The notes under the pieces: model-generated
The model's database searches: none
Seen by the model: only the letters and a program-made list of their open reading frames with translations
What the model was told of the DNA's origin: nothing
Position numbers and translations under genes: made by a program
Source: an uncultured Lachnospiraceae bacterium
GTDB lineage: Bacteria > Bacillota > Clostridia > Lachnospirales > Lachnospiraceae
Assembly (NCBI GenBank): GCA_910578555.1
Contig: CAJTPS010000022.1
Location: 1-63,522, forward strand
DNA: 63,522 nt
Reading direction: 5' to 3'
Part shown: positions 61,081 through 63,522 of the stretch, one piece after another
Numbering within the stretch: the first letter of the stretch is position 1
Layout of the letters: every line of letters starts with the position of its first letter

Positions 61081-61965
61081 ATGACAAATGCTTTGGCAAT
61101 ACAGGGACTTACCAAAACCTATGAGGATTTTACGCTGGATCATGTTTCATTTACCGTTCCGAGCGGTTCTATCGTTGGACTGATCGGGGAAAACGGCGCA
61201 GGCAAAAGCACAACGATCAATGCTGCCCTGGGACTGATCCGGAAAGAAGACGGCCGGGTGGCTATCCTTGGAAATGAGGAACTGAGCAGCGATACGAAAG
61301 AACAAATCGGCGTGGTATTTGACGGCAGCAATTATCCGGAGATTCTTTCGCCGGGGAAAATCAACAGGGTGATGAAACATATTTATCATTCCTGGGATGA
61401 GCAGACCTATTTTCAGCTGTTAAAACAGTTTTCCCTGCCCGTGGATAAGCAGATCAAACAGTTTTCGAAGGGGATGAAAATGAAACTGGCTATTTGCGCG
61501 GCCCTCTCACATCATTCCAGATTATTGATTCTGGATGAGGCCACCAGCGGACTCGACCCTGTTATCCGGGACGATATTCTGGATATGCTTCTGGATTTCG
61601 TACAGGACGAGGAACATTCCATTCTGGTTTCTTCCCATATTACCAGCGATCTGGAGAAAATTGCCGATTATATTGTATTTATCCATGAGGGGAAGGTGGT
61701 CTTTTCCAAACCAAAGGATGAATTGACGGAGGCATACGGCATCATTAAGTGCGGCGCGGCGCAGTTTGATGAACTGGATAAATCCGATGTGATCGTATAC
61801 CGCAAGATGGATTATGAATGGCAGGTTCTGATCTCTGATCGTGAAAAAATGCAGCGGAAATATCCGAAAGCAATGATTGTTCCGGCAACGATCGATGAGA
61901 TTATGCTTCTTTATGTAAAAGGAGAGGGAGCATGTAAAACGCTTCGGAATGGAGGAAAAGGATGA
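61081..61965 (+). CDS. ABC transporter ATP-binding protein, YtrB type
   Basis: This 294-residue ATPase has Walker A GENGAGKST (36-44), a signature that is slightly altered to FSKGMKMKLAICAAL, Walker B LLILDEATSGLD and a switch-histidine VSSHI. The C-terminal 70 residues form an extra domain found in YtrB/BcrA-like ATPases. GGAGG precedes the ATG by seven bases, overlapping the end of the gntR gene. The permease gene overlaps its stop by four bases. Confidence 0.94.
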   Translation: MTNALAIQGLTKTYEDFTLDHVSFTVPSGSIVGLIGENGAGKSTTINAALGLIRKEDGRVAILGNEELSSDTKEQIGVVFDGSNYPEILSPGKINRVMKHIYHSWDEQTYFQLLKQFSLPVDKQIKQFSKGMKMKLAICAALSHHSRLLILDEATSGLDPVIRDDILDMLLDFVQDEEHSILVSSHITSDLEKIADYIVFIHEGKVVFSKPKDELTEAYGIIKCGAAQFDELDKSDVIVYRKMDYEWQVLISDREKMQRKYPKAMIVPATIDEIMLLYVKGEGACKTLRNGGKG

Positions 61966-62591
61966 AGGGTATTTTAATAAAAGATCTCTATATTGCAAGA
62001 AGCAACATTGTGGTAACGGTAGTCAGTCTGATCGTCCTGGGATTCGGACTTTCGTTTCTGCTGGAAACGAGCGCGCTCCTGGTCCTTGCGCCGGTTGCCT
62101 CTACCACGGCGGTGTTCATCAGCATCACGAGTGATGCGGGTTCGAAATGGAACAAGAATGTAATTGCCATGCCGGTATCAAGAAATCAGATCATTGGCGA
62201 GAAATATACTTTCTATATCATACTTGCCCTGGCCGGTCTGGCTGCTGCGTTGATTCCCTGCGGGATACTGGCACAGCTTGGCGCTGATATTACAGCGCAG
62301 TCCCTGTGTCTGTACGGCGCCATCGGCATGAGCGCGACGCTGCTGGCGGGCGGGATCAGCCTGCCCTGCGCTTATCTGTTTGATCCGGAGAAATCTCAGA
62401 TCGTTTTTATGATGTCGTTCATGGCGTCAACGGGAATCATCGCAGGGATTGTGTTGTTTATGAATCTGCTGATTCCTGTAAAAGAGTATATACTGCCGAC
62501 GTTTGGTATCGTACTTGCTGTCGCCGTGATCTGCTTTGTGATATCATATATCGTTGCGGCTAAGGTATACCAGAAACGGGATATTATATAA
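61962..62591 (+). CDS. ABC-2 type permease
   Basis: This 209-residue membrane protein has six helices and starts MKGILIKDLYIARSN, the usual opening of small ABC-2 permeases paired with YtrB-like ATPases. Two copies probably pair with two ATPase subunits. The substrate is unknown; control by the GntR repressor suggests a response to an envelope-acting compound. Confidence 0.88.
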   Translation: MKGILIKDLYIARSNIVVTVVSLIVLGFGLSFLLETSALLVLAPVASTTAVFISITSDAGSKWNKNVIAMPVSRNQIIGEKYTFYIILALAGLAAALIPCGILAQLGADITAQSLCLYGAIGMSATLLAGGISLPCAYLFDPEKSQIVFMMSFMASTGIIAGIVLFMNLLIPVKEYILPTFGIVLAVAVICFVISYIVAAKVYQKRDII

Positions 62592-62660
62592 AAAATATAC
62601 AGTGAGCAGCGGGATTGCCCGCAGTGTCCCGGGCGGAAGCGGCAGTCATGGATGACAGTA

Positions 62661-63089
62661 TTATAAATGCCTGCGCCGTGCCGCTTCTTTCATTAAGACA
62701 GGCTGGATATCGGGATAAGTCAGACATTCCGGCAGACACTCCGTCAGCGTGATCTGCTCAATCTCGCTGTGTAATTCCGCTTCAAAACGCTTAATATCGG
62801 CGAAGTATAACATGCCGAAGGTCTCGGCGCCGTCCAAATTATCAGGCGCGGTGACGGAATAGACACATACGGGCCATAAATCGTATTCCAGAGCGCCTGT
62901 CTCTTCATACAGCTCCCGCCTGGCTGTATCTGTAATGTCTTCTCCGGGCTCGCGGTGACCGCCGGGCACCTCCCAGGTATCCCGGTCCCTGTGCTTGCAG
63001 AAGACATATTTATTCTGATATCTGGATATAATCACGGCGAATTTAAGCAGTTCATCGGCCGCACTCTCATAAAATTTTACGCTGACCAT
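62661..63089 (-). CDS. Nudix hydrolase
   Basis: This 142-residue enzyme has the Nudix box as GHREPGEDITDTARRELYEETGAL (about 44-67), with the REL-x-EE core that binds metal. Its substrate could be an oxidised nucleotide, a nucleotide sugar or another diphosphate; it starts KFYESAADELLKFAVII, like NTP pyrophosphohydrolase-type proteins. It is a single gene on the minus strand and converges with the ABC permease gene. Confidence 0.88.
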   Translation of the reverse strand: MVSVKFYESAADELLKFAVIISRYQNKYVFCKHRDRDTWEVPGGHREPGEDITDTARRELYEETGALEYDLWPVCVYSVTAPDNLDGAETFGMLYFADIKRFEAELHSEIEQITLTECLPECLTYPDIQPVLMKEAARRRHL

Positions 63090-63205
63090 CTCATATGATC
63101 TCCCCGGCCGCAGCTTGGGCCAATTTCTGACAACTGTTACGTAGGAAGTATAGCACGCGCACAGCTCTGAAAGGTAAAAATTTTTCGCACAAAGTGTAGG
63201 CTTAT

Positions 63206-63251
63206 CCTCTGTGAAATACTATAATTAAGAGAAAAAACTTTTTCACAGAGG
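63206..63251 (+). promoter_or_regulatory. Inverted repeat enclosing the transposase promoter
   Basis: CCTCTGTGAAA (63206-63216) pairs with TTTCACAGAGG (63241-63251). A TATAAT -10 box at 63220-63225 lies between the arms, and the right arm ends at the ribosome site GAGGAG. Transcripts from outside would fold the site away, whereas those from the internal promoter would lack the left arm. Confidence 0.6.
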
Positions 63252-63260
63252 AGCCCTGTT

Positions 63261-63522
63261 ATGACAAGAGCAGAAAAACGTGCAATTAAGAACCAGATCA
63301 GAAATGCGATCAAGGAATTTTTGAAAATACAGGCCCATTACTTTCCCGATCTGATCGAGGACATAAAAAAGGTGATGGATGAACGGAATCAAAGTTATGT
63401 GACTTATGAAATAGAAATTATCATTTTTGTGATGATATTAAAAAATATATGTTCCATAGAGTCCATGCAGGAAATGAATGAATCCTTTAACGAAGATACC
63501 TGCGTAAAAAACATATACCGTG
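63261..63522 (+). CDS. Transposase, N-terminal part cut by the window end
   Basis: The frame is open for 87 codons from the ATG at 63261 to the window end. The product begins MTRAEKRAIKNQ and contains AHYFPDLIEDIKKVMDERNQSYVTYEIEIIIFVMILKNICSIESMQEMNE, resembling the start of DDE transposases common in Clostridia. The catalytic part lies beyond the window, so family and intactness cannot be judged. The upstream hairpin supports a mobile element. Confidence 0.65.
   Translation, partial: MTRAEKRAIKNQIRNAIKEFLKIQAHYFPDLIEDIKKVMDERNQSYVTYEIEIIIFVMILKNICSIESMQEMNESFNEDTCVKNIYR

Noticed and set aside
62609..62622. Terminator between the ABC permease and the Nudix gene
   Set aside because: A 5-bp GC stem exists but has no T-run on either side.

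Overview
The window looks like the chromosome of a Gram-positive, spore-former-related Clostridia member, most likely a gut Lachnospiraceae. The pointers are roughly 50% GC, strong GGAGG ribosome sites, consensus SigA-type promoters, an Agr-like GHKL/LytTR pair, a Spo0A-type DNA-binding domain, a domain-swapped GH3 enzyme, a LacL/LacM beta-galactosidase and Rpn-family pseudogenes. The genus is inference; there is no rRNA here.

Left part (1-24607). A GH3 glycosidase, a hybrid sensor kinase and an orphan sugar-type binding lipoprotein are followed by two tRNA genes (Glu, Cys) and a three-copy 73-bp tandem repeat. Then come a coiled-coil protein of unknown role and a leftward GHKL kinase/LytTR regulator pair. 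Rightward from there lie an OmpR regulator and kinase, a broken Rpn-family gene, an ABC ATPase with an FtsX-type permease, and a 2011-residue secreted Ig-like protein. The same 11-bp direct-repeat box stands upstream of the OmpR regulator and of the ABC genes, so these are probably one regulon. A DUF3048 lipoprotein faces the next block.

Middle and right part (24890-60395). This is a large surface-polysaccharide locus, all on the plus strand, which I divide by promoters and terminators into about six transcription units. They are: rmlD-gmd-membrane protein; fcl; a lone Spo0A C-terminal domain; a unit with two GT2 enzymes, the priming phosphotransferase, a Wzz-like protein, a GT2 and an EpsG-type polymerase; a unit with two GT2, two GT4 and a GT-C-like enzyme; pseB-pseC with a membrane protein and lacL-lacM; and a unit with a GT2, a PLP-aminotransferase/PseG fusion, pseF, pseI, an ATP-grasp enzyme, a broken AlbA_2 gene and a GT52-like candidate transferase. 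Together they suggest a glycan containing deoxyhexoses and a pseudaminic-acid-type nonulosonate. No PseH acetyltransferase, no flippase and no complete tyrosine kinase is visible; the aminotransferase-PseG fusion and the ATP-grasp gene are the most unusual parts.

Right end (60521-63522). A GntR/YtrA-type repressor operon with a two-gene ABC transporter, a leftward Nudix hydrolase, and the first 87 codons of a transposase behind a hairpin that contains its -10 box. Small structured DNA elements (36959-37141 and 54851-54942) sit between the polysaccharide units.
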